A stretch of 64,000 bases of DNA from Ensifer adhaerens. GTDB lineage: Bacteria; Pseudomonadota; Alphaproteobacteria; Rhizobiales; Rhizobiaceae. This document shows positions 25,267-33,049 of the stretch, piece by piece; position 1 is the stretch's first letter, and every line of letters starts with the position of its first letter. The notes under the pieces were generated by a model. That model searched no databases. It worked only from the letters and a program-made list of their open reading frames with translations, and was not told where the DNA came from. A program made the position numbers and the translations under genes. Location: contig NZ_CP118611.1 of the NCBI RefSeq assembly GCF_028993555.1, positions 2,565,501-2,629,500 on the forward strand, given 5' to 3'.

Positions 25267-26451
25267 CTACTGTTGATCACCGGCGTTGCGGCCTACGGTG
25301 ATCGAAAGATCCTTGGTCTTGCCGGTCCGCCAGACGCTCAAGCTCTTCGACGTGCCGGGCGAGAGGTCGGCGACCATGCGCGAGAGATCGCGCGGCGACT
25401 TGATCGGGCTGCCGCCGAGGGCGGTGATGATGTCGCCCGCCTTGAGGCCTGCCTTGGCGGCCGGTGTTCCATCATTGACGCCGGCGACGAGCGCGCCTTC
25501 TGCCTGACGGAGGCCGATCGCGTCGGCAATGTCAGCCGTCACCGGTTGAATCTGCACGCCGATGAAGCCGTGTTGGATCGAGCCGTCCTTCATCAACTCG
25601 GCGACGACCTTCTGCGCCTGATCCGAAGGAATGGCGAAGCCGACGCCGACACTGCCGCCGTTGGGCGAATAGATGGCGGTATTGATGCCGACCACTCGGC
25701 CTGCAGCATCGACCAGCGGTCCGCCGGAGTTGCCGCGATTGATCGGTGCGTCGATCTGGATGAAGTCGTCATAGGGACCACTGTGCAGATCGCGCCCGCG
25801 TGCCGAGACGATGCCGGCGGTCACCGTCGTGCCGATGCCGAACGGGTTGCCGATCGCAAGCACCTGGTCGCCGACCCTGAGGCCGTCGGAATTACCCCAG
25901 GCAACCGTGGCAAGCGGCTTCGCCGGCCTGATCTTCAGAACGGCGAGATCGTTCTTCGGATCGGCGCCGACAAGCTTGGCGGGCATTTGCGTGCCGTCGT
26001 CAAGGGTTACCGTGATGCTCGACGCCTTGTCGATGACGTGGTTGTTGGTGACGATATAGCCGTCCGCGGTGACGACGAAGCCGGAGCCGAGTGCTTCGGC
26101 CCGTTGGGCGGGGCGCTGCTGCGGAGCCGGGTCCGGCAGCGGAATGCCCTGATCGCGGAAGAACTGACGAAACTGTTCGTCGAAGGGCGAGTTTCCGCCG
26201 AGTTGCGAGGTTTCGTCGTCGCCGGCGTTGTCGGCCTTGATCACGGTGGTGATGGTGACGACCGCCGGCTTGTCTGCCGATACGATCGGAGCGAAGGAGG
26301 CGCCGGACGCAGCCGGGACCGCAACAGTTGGACCGGCTCCGGCAGCCGCAGCCGCTTCATGGCCTGCAAAGGCTGCCATGGAAAAGGGCGCGACGATGAT
26401 CGCTGCGCCAAGGAGGGCGGCAGCACGGTACCTCATGAGAATGTTTGACAT
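25267..26451 (-). CDS. HtrA/DegP-family periplasmic serine protease
   Basis: A 394-residue protein with a signal peptide (residues 1-29) and a trypsin-like domain with catalytic triad H138 (VTNNHVID), D168 (KNDLAVLKI) and S242 (RGNSGGPL). A single PDZ domain follows (about 285-385, HGFIGVQIQPVTADIADAIGL). DegP proper has two PDZ domains; with one PDZ this is DegS-like in architecture, but the N-terminus looks cleavable, so it is probably a soluble periplasmic quality-control protease. It stands alone, convergent with the AraC-type gene. Confidence 0.92.
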   Translation of the reverse strand: MSNILMRYRAAALLGAAIIVAPFSMAAFAGHEAAAAAGAGPTVAVPAASGASFAPIVSADKPAVVTITTVIKADNAGDDETSQLGGNSPFDEQFRQFFRDQGIPLPDPAPQQRPAQRAEALGSGFVVTADGYIVTNNHVIDKASSITVTLDDGTQMPAKLVGADPKNDLAVLKIRPAKPLATVAWGNSDGLRVGDQVLAIGNPFGIGTTVTAGIVSARGRDLHSGPYDDFIQIDAPINRGNSGGPLVDAAGRVVGINTAIYSPNGGSVGVGFAIPSDQAQKVVAELMKDGSIQHGFIGVQIQPVTADIADAIGLRQAEGALVAGVNDGTPAAKAGLKAGDIITALGGSPIKSPRDLSRMVADLSPGTSKSLSVWRTGKTKDLSITVGRNAGDQQ

Positions 26452-26608
26452 GATCTTGTTCCTTTCGCTGCCAGGTCGCCGAGAAACCTCAGGCGTGCGC
26501 CCCGGTCTGGGAGGCGAGCACGGCTTATTGCTTCGGTCGGCTTCGTGTGAGGGCTTGTGCCGATTGCCGAGGGACCGGGCCCAGCTCGAGCCCGGCGCCG
26601 TCGGTGAC

Positions 26609-26631
26609 GTTCACCCGGAAGCCGGGTGAAC
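26609..26631. terminator. Perfect 10-bp hairpin downstream of the unknown exported protein gene
   Basis: GTTCACCCGG-AAG-CCGGGTGAAC is a perfect inverted repeat 17 bases beyond the reverse-strand stop codon at 26648 and upstream of htrA. It has no T-run, so it may be an attenuating or RNA-protecting hairpin between the two genes. Confidence 0.4.
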
Positions 26632-26647
26632 CGCATTTACCTTGCGA

Positions 26648-27094
26648 TCACGCCATCCGGGCGATGTCCCGGTCGAGGTGTCGAACTTCGTTTTGCAGCC
26701 GCGCATAGGATTGCGTCGGCAGCATGCCGTTATGGGCGGCGGCGGTCCTGACCGCCTGGGCGCGCACTGCGCCGTCTTCGCGTTCAAGCTTCGCATAGTT
26801 TGCCGCGGTCAGCTTGCCCTGTTCGCGGTCGGCATTGATCCGGTGGTTGTCGACCCGGAGTTCATGCAGGACGTGGTCGAGACGCGACGATGCCATGTGA
26901 ACCGGGACGCGGTAGACCGGCATGGCCGGCGCGGCCATACCGTCCTGGGTGAAAATGCCCTGGTAGTAATCGCCCGTGTAGGCGCCCTTATCACTGTCGC
27001 GACCGAAGTCGTGGTGATCGGCCGCAAAGGCGCCGCCGGCGAAAGCGACGAGGGCAAGGGTTGCGATGGTGGTGGTCTTGAGGGGCGAGCGCAT
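26648..27094 (-). CDS. Exported protein of unknown function
   Basis: I do not recognise this 148-residue protein. It has a clear signal peptide (MRSPLKTTTIATLALVAFAG, cleavage at FAA). The mature N-terminus is rich in Asp, His, Gly and Tyr (DHHDFGRDSDKGAYTGDYY). The C-terminal half looks helical and charged (LDHVLHELRVDNHRINADRE, LEREDGAVRAQAVRTAAAHNG). An AAGGAGAT ribosome-binding site precedes the start. It is codirectional with htrA downstream, and a role in the envelope is the most that can be said. Confidence 0.7.
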   Translation of the reverse strand: MRSPLKTTTIATLALVAFAGGAFAADHHDFGRDSDKGAYTGDYYQGIFTQDGMAAPAMPVYRVPVHMASSRLDHVLHELRVDNHRINADREQGKLTAANYAKLEREDGAVRAQAVRTAAAHNGMLPTQSYARLQNEVRHLDRDIARMA

Positions 27095-27199
27095 ATCTGC
27101 ATCTCCTTCAACGCGGGAAGCGGGAGGAGCTTCCCTGCAAGGCTGTCTCCTATTGTCGCGTCGCGGCCGAAGCGGTCGCCGGCAATATTCAGCCTCGGT

Positions 27200-27313
27200 T
27201 CGAAGGTAATACTTCGATGCGCGCTAGTCATGTTAATATAATGTAATATTTCTCGATTTTTTCTTGAAAAATCAAATTGTTAAAATTATGTAATAAACGC
27301 TATCAGCGTTTAT
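27200..27313. promoter_or_regulatory. AT-rich intergenic block with repeats upstream of the unknown exported protein
   Basis: The 297-base gap 27095-27391 holds no gene. Within it are an inverted repeat TCGAAG-N6-CTTCGA (27200-27217), an imperfect 19-base direct repeat (27232-27250 and 27279-27297, 15 of 19 bases identical, form GTTAA-N7-TAATA), a GATTTTT/AAAAATC hairpin between them, and a perfect hairpin ATAAACGCT-ATC-AGCGTTTAT (27293-27313). The block is much more AT-rich than its surroundings. The last hairpin could end transcription from the citrate synthase homologue (stop at 27392); the rest may be the promoter of the exported protein. Confidence 0.45.
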
Positions 27314-27391
27314 CTCCTGGAGACTATTCTTCTCGCCATGCCGCGGAAAGGGGCTGCGGACTCCGTGTTTGCGTCGGCATCGATGACATAG

Positions 27392-28522
27392 CTAGGAACC
27401 GGCATAGTGCGCGCGAGGGCGGATCAACTCGCCGCTTTCGATCTGTTCCATCGCATGAGCGAGCCAGCCGACGGTGCGCGCAAGCGCGAAAATGGCGAGC
27501 GGCGCATCTTCAGGCAGAGCATAGGCCGCTGCCAGGGCGGCGAGCGAAAAGTCGAGATTGGCCGGTTCGCCGAGCAACTCCTCGCCGGCTTCGGCCAAGG
27601 TGGTGTAGAGTGCAGGCACCTCGAAGCTCGCCATGATCGCCTTGGCGCGCGGATCGCCATCGGGATAGAGCCGGTGGCCAAACGCTCTGACCACGCCGTC
27701 TGAGGAAAGCATTCCCCGGATCGCTTCGCGCACGCCACTCGCCGCTGCCTGTTCGGCCAGCCGCGTGACGCTGAGCCAGGCGCCGCCATGTCTGGGCCCG
27801 GTCAGCGCAGCAAGTCCCGAGAGCGTGGCGGCGGAAAGCGCCGCGCCAGAGGACGCCGTGACCCGGGCTGCGAAGGCCGACACGTTGAGTTCGTGTTCCG
27901 CGGTCAGCACCAGGCACTTGCGGATCGGCTCCGACGCTTCCGGCCGCCCCCAGCCGAGCGCCAGCCGCTGGTGCAGCGGCATCTGCTCTGGAGATGGCGC
28001 CATTCCCGTCGCAACACTCGCAAGCACATGGGCGGCCTCGGTCTTCAATATCGCCGGACGGCGGCCGAGCGCCGGCAGGTCGCCTTCAATGCGAGCAGCC
28101 AGACGTGCGAACGTCGTAGCCAGGCGCGATTGGCTGCCGCCGTGATCGCCGGCGGGAATGATCACTGTCTCGGATGCTTGCCAGAGCAGCGTTGCGACCT
28201 GCTCCAGCGTCGCGTCCTCGGAGAGTTCGACCGCATCGCGACCGCGATAGAACAGTCGCCCGCCGGTAATATTGGAGATCGTCGTCTGCAGAACCGGCTC
28301 ACCCCAGCGGATCGCTTCGGCGGCGACGACCGCCGCCTGCCGCCGTCCGGCATGGCGTTCGGCTAGCCGATGCACGTCGTCGGCCTGATACAGGCTGCGG
28401 CGCGGGTCGGCTGGGTCGGGCTTGGCGCGAATACGCCCGCGGCTGACATTGGCATAAAGCGTCTGCCGCTTGCTGCCGAGCCGGGCGAGCGCCTCTTCGG
28501 CGGTGATCCAGAGTGTCTTCAT
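27392..28522 (-). CDS. Citrate synthase homologue with N-terminal helix-turn-helix domain
   Basis: A 376-residue protein. Residues 1-60 form a MerR-like helix-turn-helix (WITAEEALARLGSKRQTLYA, then GRIRAKPDPADPRRSLYQ). The rest is citrate synthase fold: HELNVSAFAARVTASSG (first catalytic His region), LTGPRHGGAW (second His), FGHRLYPDGDPRA (oxaloacetate-binding region) and the terminal RPRAHYAGS. The catalytic regions look intact. The start at 28522 precedes the helix-turn-helix. It is divergent, 72 bases, from an ordinary citrate synthase gene. Either it is an enzyme with a DNA-binding appendage or a metabolite-sensing regulator. Confidence 0.85.
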   Translation of the reverse strand: MKTLWITAEEALARLGSKRQTLYANVSRGRIRAKPDPADPRRSLYQADDVHRLAERHAGRRQAAVVAAEAIRWGEPVLQTTISNITGGRLFYRGRDAVELSEDATLEQVATLLWQASETVIIPAGDHGGSQSRLATTFARLAARIEGDLPALGRRPAILKTEAAHVLASVATGMAPSPEQMPLHQRLALGWGRPEASEPIRKCLVLTAEHELNVSAFAARVTASSGAALSAATLSGLAALTGPRHGGAWLSVTRLAEQAAASGVREAIRGMLSSDGVVRAFGHRLYPDGDPRAKAIMASFEVPALYTTLAEAGEELLGEPANLDFSLAALAAAYALPEDAPLAIFALARTVGWLAHAMEQIESGELIRPRAHYAGS

Positions 28523-28541
28523 GTTGATCGATTGCATCAAG

Positions 28542-28553
28542 ATTGACGTCAAT
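28542..28553. promoter_or_regulatory. Perfect palindrome ATTGACGTCAAT between the two citrate synthase genes
   Basis: A 12-base perfect palindrome in the middle of the 72-base divergent gap. The only DNA-binding protein encoded nearby is the HTH-citrate synthase, which makes it the candidate binder. Position between both start codons would allow control of both genes. Confidence 0.45.
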
Positions 28554-28594
28554 AGGTCTAGGTCGGATCATCCCTGGCGTAAAGGAGAAACTTG

Positions 28595-29689
28595 ATGATG
28601 AAGAACGGACTTGAAGACGTCGTGGCCGCCGAAACGCAGCTCTCCCATGTCAACGGCGAGGCCGGCGAATTGATCATCCGTGGCGTATCGCTCGATCACC
28701 TGGTCAGCTACGCCAGCTACGAGGATGTCGTGGCTCTGCTGTTTGACGGGCTGCTGGGGCCGGCTCCGGATCGGGCCGAACTCGCCAGGCGCCTCGGGCA
28801 GAAACGGGCAGAAGTGTTCGGCCACGTTCACGCCATCGACGATGCGTTGCTGGAATTGCCGCCAGTCGACATCATGCGTGCGCTGATCGCCCGCCTCCCG
28901 GATGGTGACGATCTCGATACGGCGCTGCGCCTGCTGGCCGCTCCAGCCGTCTTCCTGCCTGCGGCGCTGCGCTTGAAGCGAGGCGAGACCCCTGTCGCGC
29001 CGACACCGTCGCTGTCCCATTCCGCAGACATTCTCGCAATGCTCGGTGCAAGCGTGCCGAGCAAAGAGGAAGTGGTGGCGCTCGACGCCTATCTGGTGAC
29101 GATCTCGGACCATGGTCTCAATGCCTCGACCTTTGCCTCCCGCGTAGTCGCGTCCACGAAAGCCGGTCTCACGTCTTCGGTGCTTGCTGCAATCAGCGCG
29201 CTCAAGGGGCCGCTTCACGGCGGTGCGCCAGGGCCCGTGCTCGACATGCTGGATGCGATCGGGACACCGCAGAACGCGCAAGTCTGGCTCTCCGAGGCGC
29301 TCGATCACGGCGAACGGCTGATGGGCTTCGGTCATCGCGTCTATCGTGTCCGCGATCCCCGCGCCGACGCGCTGAAAGGTGCACTGAAGCAGCTGACCGC
29401 CGCCGACCCGGTCAACCGCGATCGCATTCAACTGGCGGAAGCCGTCGAGCAATCGGCACTCGCCATCCTGAAGGTGCGCAAGCCCGACCGTCCGCTCGAC
29501 GTCAATGTGGAGTTCTATACGGCGCTTCTGCTCGACGCTCTGAAGTTCCCGCGCGACGCCTTTACCGGCGTGTTCGCGATTGGCCGGACGGTCGGCTGGG
29601 TCGCCCACGCGCGCGAGCAGGCGCTGGAAGGTCGTCTTATCCGGCCGCGTTCGCTCTATGTCGGGCCGCTGCCGCAACAGGCGGCCTGA
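28595..29689 (+). CDS. Citrate synthase/methylcitrate synthase family protein
   Basis: A 364-residue citrate synthase-fold protein without the DNA-binding extension. Landmarks are ISDHGLNASTFASRVVAST (catalytic His), KGPLHGGAPGPV (second His), MGFGHRVYRVRDPRADAL (substrate arginines), VNVEFYTALLLDALKFP (catalytic aspartate region replaced by VEFY context) and the terminal RPRSLYVGP. An AAAGGAGAAA ribosome-binding site favours the ATG at 28595. Short proteins of this type occur in rhizobia beside HTH-citrate synthases. Whether it makes citrate, methylcitrate or works on another acyl-CoA cannot be told. Confidence 0.87.
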   Translation: MMKNGLEDVVAAETQLSHVNGEAGELIIRGVSLDHLVSYASYEDVVALLFDGLLGPAPDRAELARRLGQKRAEVFGHVHAIDDALLELPPVDIMRALIARLPDGDDLDTALRLLAAPAVFLPAALRLKRGETPVAPTPSLSHSADILAMLGASVPSKEEVVALDAYLVTISDHGLNASTFASRVVASTKAGLTSSVLAAISALKGPLHGGAPGPVLDMLDAIGTPQNAQVWLSEALDHGERLMGFGHRVYRVRDPRADALKGALKQLTAADPVNRDRIQLAEAVEQSALAILKVRKPDRPLDVNVEFYTALLLDALKFPRDAFTGVFAIGRTVGWVAHAREQALEGRLIRPRSLYVGPLPQQAA

Positions 29690-29739
29690 GCGTCAGCGCG
29701 GCGCCCTATCGTGGGGCGCCGATCGCCCGCGCATTTCGC

Positions 29740-29882
29740 AGGTGCCGGACGCCGAAGGCCAGGTCTGGTTCGAGCTCAATCCGCGTGACGGCTTCTACAT
29801 TCCGGCGGGTTTCGATCACCAGTATTTCAACATGACGGGTGAGAAGGTGGAGTTGGCTTTCGGCGTTGCGCCGGAGTTCTGA
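29740..29882 (+). pseudogene. C-terminal remnant of a cupin-domain protein
   Basis: The forward frame here encodes GQVWFELNPRDGFYIPAGFD and then HQYFNMTGEKVELAFGVAPEF before a stop at 29880-29882. This is the second cupin motif and C-terminus of a typical small cupin protein (GDGFYIPAGxxHxxxN). No first motif (the HxH...E part), start codon or ribosome-binding site is present; upstream is the end of the citrate synthase gene. It looks like the relic of a gene deleted by insertion or recombination at its 5' side. Confidence 0.6.
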
Positions 29883-29890
29883 CCTCATAC

Positions 29891-29927
29891 GAAAAAGCCG
29901 GACAACATCTGTCGATGTTGTCCGGCT
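29891..29927 (-). terminator. Rho-independent terminator of the minCDE operon
   Basis: On the reverse strand a perfect 14-base stem (29896-29909 with 29914-29927, loop of four) is followed by TTTTT. It lies 50 bases after the minE stop codon. This is the clearest intrinsic terminator in the window. Confidence 0.85.
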
Positions 29928-29977
29928 AAGGGCATCCGGAGACGATTTTGAGGTCGACCGGAACGAATTGGCGGCCG

Positions 29978-30238
29978 TCAGGCCGCCTTTTTTGCGTCGA
30001 AGGGAATCTCGATGTCGACGGCGAGCGTCGAGACCTGGGGGCCGCGCTCCATCGTTACGCGGACCTTGTCGTCGTCGATCTGCATGTGCTTGGAGATCGC
30101 CTGTAGGATTTCGTCGCGCAGCTTGGTGACGAGATCAGAATCGCCGGCAGATGCGCGCTCATGGGCCAGCAGCACCTGCAGCCGTTCGCGGGCGGCCGGA
30201 GCTGACTGGGTGCGGGAGAACAAACGGAACAGGTTCAT
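29978..30238 (-). CDS. minE: Cell division topological specificity factor MinE
   Basis: An 86-residue MinE. The N-terminal amphipathic helix ([21 protein letters not shown]) binds membrane and MinD; the [10 protein letters not shown] segment is the contact helix/strand and [21 protein letters not shown] begins the dimerisation domain. MinE stimulates the MinD ATPase and drives pole-to-pole oscillation that keeps the division inhibitor away from midcell. Its start overlaps the minD stop codon (ATGA). Last gene of the operon, followed by a strong terminator. Confidence 0.96.
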   Translation of the reverse strand: MNLFRLFSRTQSAPAARERLQVLLAHERASAGDSDLVTKLRDEILQAISKHMQIDDDKVRVTMERGPQVSTLAVDIEIPFDAKKAA

Positions 30239-31050
30239 GCAGCTTTCCTTCCGAATATCTTGCCGAGGAAGCTGCGCTTCTCGCCCGGGATGGTGATCGG
30301 CAGGGCTTCGCCCTTCAGCCGGCGGGCGGCCTCGAAATAGGCGAGCGCCGGGGCCGAGCGGTTGTCGGCGAGCGTCACCGGCGAGCCGACGTTGGAAGCG
30401 CGCAGCACGTCGGCGCTTTCCGGGATGATGCCCATCAGCGGGATCGACAGGATCTCGAGCACGTCATCGACCTTCAGCATGTCGCCGCGCTCGGCGCGAA
30501 CCGGGTCGTAGCGGGTGAGCAGCAGGTGCTTTTCCATGCGCTCGCCGTTTTCGGCCTTCAGCGTCTTGGAATCGAGCAGGCCGATGATGCGGTCGGAGTC
30601 GCGCACGGACGAGACTTCCGGGTTGGTCACGACGATAGCGATATCCGCGTGGCGCATGGCCAGCGTCGCGCCGCGCTCGATGCCGGCAGGGCTATCGCAG
30701 ATGACCCAGTCGAAGGCGTTCTGAAGGGCGGCGATGACCTTCTCGACACCTTCCGGCGTCAGGTTGTCCTTGTCGCGGGTCTGCGAGGCCGGCAGCAGGT
30801 AGAGCGTTTCCAGGCGCTTGTCGCGGATCAGCGCCTGCGACAGCTTGGCTTCACCCTGGATCACATTGACCAGGTCATAGACGACGCGGCGTTCCGCGCC
30901 CATGACGAGATCGAGATTGCGAAGACCGACGTCAAAGTCCACGACGACGACCTTCTCGCCATTCTGAGCGAGTGCGGCGCCCAGTGCGGCGCTGGACGTC
31001 GTCTTGCCGACGCCGCCCTTGCCCGATGTAACTACGACTACCTTGCCCAT
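30235..31050 (-). CDS. minD: Septum site-determining protein MinD
   Basis: A 271-residue deviant-Walker ATPase. The P-loop [18 protein letters not shown] is at the N-terminus, [14 protein letters not shown] is switch I, and [10 protein letters not shown] is switch II. The C-terminal amphipathic membrane-targeting helix is [12 protein letters not shown]. Dimeric MinD-ATP recruits MinC to the membrane. The start at 31050 is chosen by homology ([13 protein letters not shown]). A gap of 115 bases separates it from minC, longer than usual. Confidence 0.97.
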   Translation of the reverse strand: MGKVVVVTSGKGGVGKTTSSAALGAALAQNGEKVVVVDFDVGLRNLDLVMGAERRVVYDLVNVIQGEAKLSQALIRDKRLETLYLLPASQTRDKDNLTPEGVEKVIAALQNAFDWVICDSPAGIERGATLAMRHADIAIVVTNPEVSSVRDSDRIIGLLDSKTLKAENGERMEKHLLLTRYDPVRAERGDMLKVDDVLEILSIPLMGIIPESADVLRASNVGSPVTLADNRSAPALAYFEAARRLKGEALPITIPGEKRSFLGKIFGRKAA

Positions 31051-31165
31051 ACGTCTCTCCAAGTATCTAAGAATTCGCCTTCGCCTACATCCTCATGATC
31101 CCGGCCGAATCGACCCGAATCATCCGGTGCGGACGGCAATCATCCGCACTCTTCCTTGCCTCGCC

Positions 31166-31912
31166 CTAGCCGAGCGTTCCCGCCTTGAGCGCTTCGCCGT
31201 CGAGCCAGATCTGCACGGCCTTGCCGCGCAGGTTCTGCTCCATGTCGTCGGCGGTCTTGTAGAAGCCGTCGATCGCAATCAGTTCCGCTTCGAGCTTGCG
31301 GCAGAAGATCCGCGCCGAAGCATTGCCGGTGGTGCCGGCCATCGCCCGGCCGCGCAGTGCGCCGTAGATGTGGATCGATCCGCCGGCGACGACTTCGGCA
31401 CCGGAAGCGACCGAGCCGATGATCGTCACGTCGCCCTCGGGGAAGAACAGCGACTGGCCGGAACGCACCGGTTGGGTCACGACCATCGAAGGTGTTGCCT
31501 TGGCAGCAGCCGGCTCGGCCGTGAGGACGGTTTCCGCTGCGACTTCCAGGGGCTCCGCCTTCTCGGCCTGCTCTGCCATCTTCGCTTCGTAGTCGGCTGC
31601 CGGACGCCCGTCGTTCATGGCCGGCGGCAAGTCGGCTCCGAGCAGCGACTGGCGAGCGCCTTCAATGCCCATGATCCGGACATTGCGTTTGCCGAGCTGG
31701 TCCACGAGATCGCGCAGTTGCGAACGATCGATTTCGAGGCCATCGACGTCGAGCACGACGGGGCGCCGGAGAAAGAAGCCGGCGGAGCGGGACGCCAGAT
31801 CGTCGAGCCGGGTGAGCCAATCCTCGAGGGGAAGCTCGGGGGTCAGCGCTAGCGCAAGGAAGGATCGCCCCTTGAGGCGGATCGGCCGGGATTCGGTTAA
31901 CACATCGTTCAT
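31166..31912 (-). CDS. minC: Septum site-determining protein MinC
   Basis: A 248-residue protein. The N-terminal domain (RPIRLKGRSFLALALTPELP) inhibits FtsZ assembly; a variable Ala/Glu-rich linker (about 110-155) follows; the C-terminal beta-helix domain (GDVTIIGSVASGAEVVAGGS, IHIYGALRGRAMAG, ARIFCRKLEAELIAIDG) binds MinD and dimerises. The start MNDVLTESR at 31912 matches the family N-terminus. A CtrA-type box sits about 40 bases upstream. Confidence 0.96.
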   Translation of the reverse strand: MNDVLTESRPIRLKGRSFLALALTPELPLEDWLTRLDDLASRSAGFFLRRPVVLDVDGLEIDRSQLRDLVDQLGKRNVRIMGIEGARQSLLGADLPPAMNDGRPAADYEAKMAEQAEKAEPLEVAAETVLTAEPAAAKATPSMVVTQPVRSGQSLFFPEGDVTIIGSVASGAEVVAGGSIHIYGALRGRAMAGTTGNASARIFCRKLEAELIAIDGFYKTADDMEQNLRGKAVQIWLDGEALKAGTLG

Positions 31913-31953
31913 CTTGGTAAATTTTCCGTTGCCTCGGTGTATCGAGGAAATGG

Positions 31954-31968
31954 TTAACAAATGGTTAA
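31954..31968 (-). promoter_or_regulatory. CtrA-type box (TTAA-N7-TTAA) upstream of minC
   Basis: TTAACAAATGGTTAA is an exact match to the alphaproteobacterial CtrA consensus TTAA-N7-TTAA. It sits 42-56 bases upstream of the minC start. A third TTAA lies nearby at about 31984. CtrA control of the min genes has been reported in S. meliloti, so this is a strong candidate. Confidence 0.7.
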
Positions 31969-32194
31969 TTCAGCAGTGCGAAGGTTAATGAGGCGGGTCC
32001 CGCGGCTGGTCTTCCGGCACTGAAAAACAAGGCGAATCTGGTTGCCGGACCAAACCGATCTTTTGGCCACTGTTGCCGTCGCGCCGGCGGATTTGACCGT
32101 CTGCTGCCCTCTGGCGAGAGGATGATTCTTCGATCCCGTTGCATGCGATTCGCCGGGCCTCGCGAAGGGAGTTGACATTGGAGTGCTAAAATAA

Positions 32195-32209
32195 GAACAT
32201 AACAAGAAC
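32195..32209 (+). promoter_or_regulatory. LexA (SOS) box GAAC-N7-GAAC before a small gene
   Basis: GAACATAACAAGAAC is an exact match to the direct-repeat SOS box of alphaproteobacteria (GAAC-N7-GAAC, equivalent to GTTC-N7-GTTC). A TTGACA -35 element lies at 32172-32177, so the box would cover the -10 region about 17 bases later. The ribosome-binding site GGAGG of the small gene is at 32214-32218. Confidence 0.6.
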
Positions 32210-32224
32210 AAATGGAGGTTTCCC

Positions 32225-32428
32225 ATGAACCGGAGAGAAACCATGACCCATACGGAAGAAGTGATCGAACGCGCCATGGCTGCCGTTGCAGCCGCCCGGA
32301 AGAAACGCGAACACGAAGCGGAATGGCGTAAGCGGACCTTCGGACGCATCGACATGACGCCGCCGCTGCCGCGACTGAAACGCGGCGGCGTGCAGCTTTC
32401 GCTTCGGCTCGACGGTTCAGCACGGTGA
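32225..32428 (+). CDS. Small basic protein of unknown function, probably SOS-regulated
   Basis: A 67-residue protein with GGAGG six bases before the start, preceded by a LexA box and a -35 hexamer. The sequence is very basic and Arg-rich (about residues 21-36 AAARKKREHEAEWRKR) with a probable N-terminal helix (EEVIERAMAAVAAARKKREH) and a proline-rich middle (MTPPLPRLKRGGV). No membrane segment. I do not recognise the family. A second in-frame ATG at 32243 (MTHTEEV) is possible. It is the divergent neighbour of minC, so a link to division or DNA damage is a guess from position only. Confidence 0.65.
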   Translation: MNRRETMTHTEEVIERAMAAVAAARKKREHEAEWRKRTFGRIDMTPPLPRLKRGGVQLSLRLDGSAR

Positions 32429-32567
32429 TAAAGTAACGACGACAGCGGGACCGGCGTGCCGCTGCGGGGGCGCCTGGCGCGGCACCGATTTTGCAATCCA
32501 CCCGGAAGCAGCGGCTGCCCGCGCGCGATGATGGGCGGGTCGAGACGAAGCTTCGAGAGGACTGACT

Positions 32568-32831
32568 ATGAGGCATCGTCGAAGCATCGATCTGATGCCG
32601 CGCGAAGATGCTGCCGGCTACGGCGCGACCCTGGAACTGCTGCCGGAATGGTATGTGCTCGTGGCGAAGTGCGGGCTGTGCCGGCATCAAGGGCGAATTG
32701 ACCGTCGGGCGATAGCCAGCGCCCGCGGGTGGGATATCCACCTCAATTCGATCGACCGAACACTCAAATGTTCGCGTTGCGGAAACAGGGAGGGGAACAA
32801 ACTGCTGCTTGGCAAGTTGCCCCGCGACTAG
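32568..32831 (+). CDS. Small putative zinc-ribbon protein
   Basis: An 87-residue protein with two CxxC pairs (CGLC at about 35-38 and CSRC at about 68-71) that look like a zinc ribbon. The segment between them includes RIDRRAIASARGWDIHLNSI. A GAGAGGA stretch precedes the ATG. The family is not one I can name; similar short proteins with paired CxxC are common among rhizobial hypothetical genes. Function unknown. Confidence 0.65.
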   Translation: MRHRRSIDLMPREDAAGYGATLELLPEWYVLVAKCGLCRHQGRIDRRAIASARGWDIHLNSIDRTLKCSRCGNREGNKLLLGKLPRD

Positions 32832-33049
32832 CGTGGTGATCGTGTGCCTCGGGTGGAAGCCTACAGTTTGCAGATCAGCCGACAATTTCAAGATTCAGTG
32901 GTCAATCCTTCGGAATATTGTCGCGGAACGTAAAGTATCCAATCGTTATTTGCTGAAACATGTAAGGCATATTCGGTGTTCATCTCGAATACGTAGGCCA
33001 ATATTAACGGAATATATCAAGCGTGATCCGAAAACAGGAAGGAAATATC

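Noticed and set aside
27095..27140. GGAAG-N16-CGTT on the reverse strand before the unknown exported protein
   Set aside because: The -35 part differs from GGAAC and the -10 part lies almost on the ribosome-binding site, leaving no room for a leader.
32924..32946. Second GGAAC...CGTT pair upstream of the DUF1236 gene
   Set aside because: The spacing is 14 bases, outside the 16-17 required for the EcfG-type promoter.
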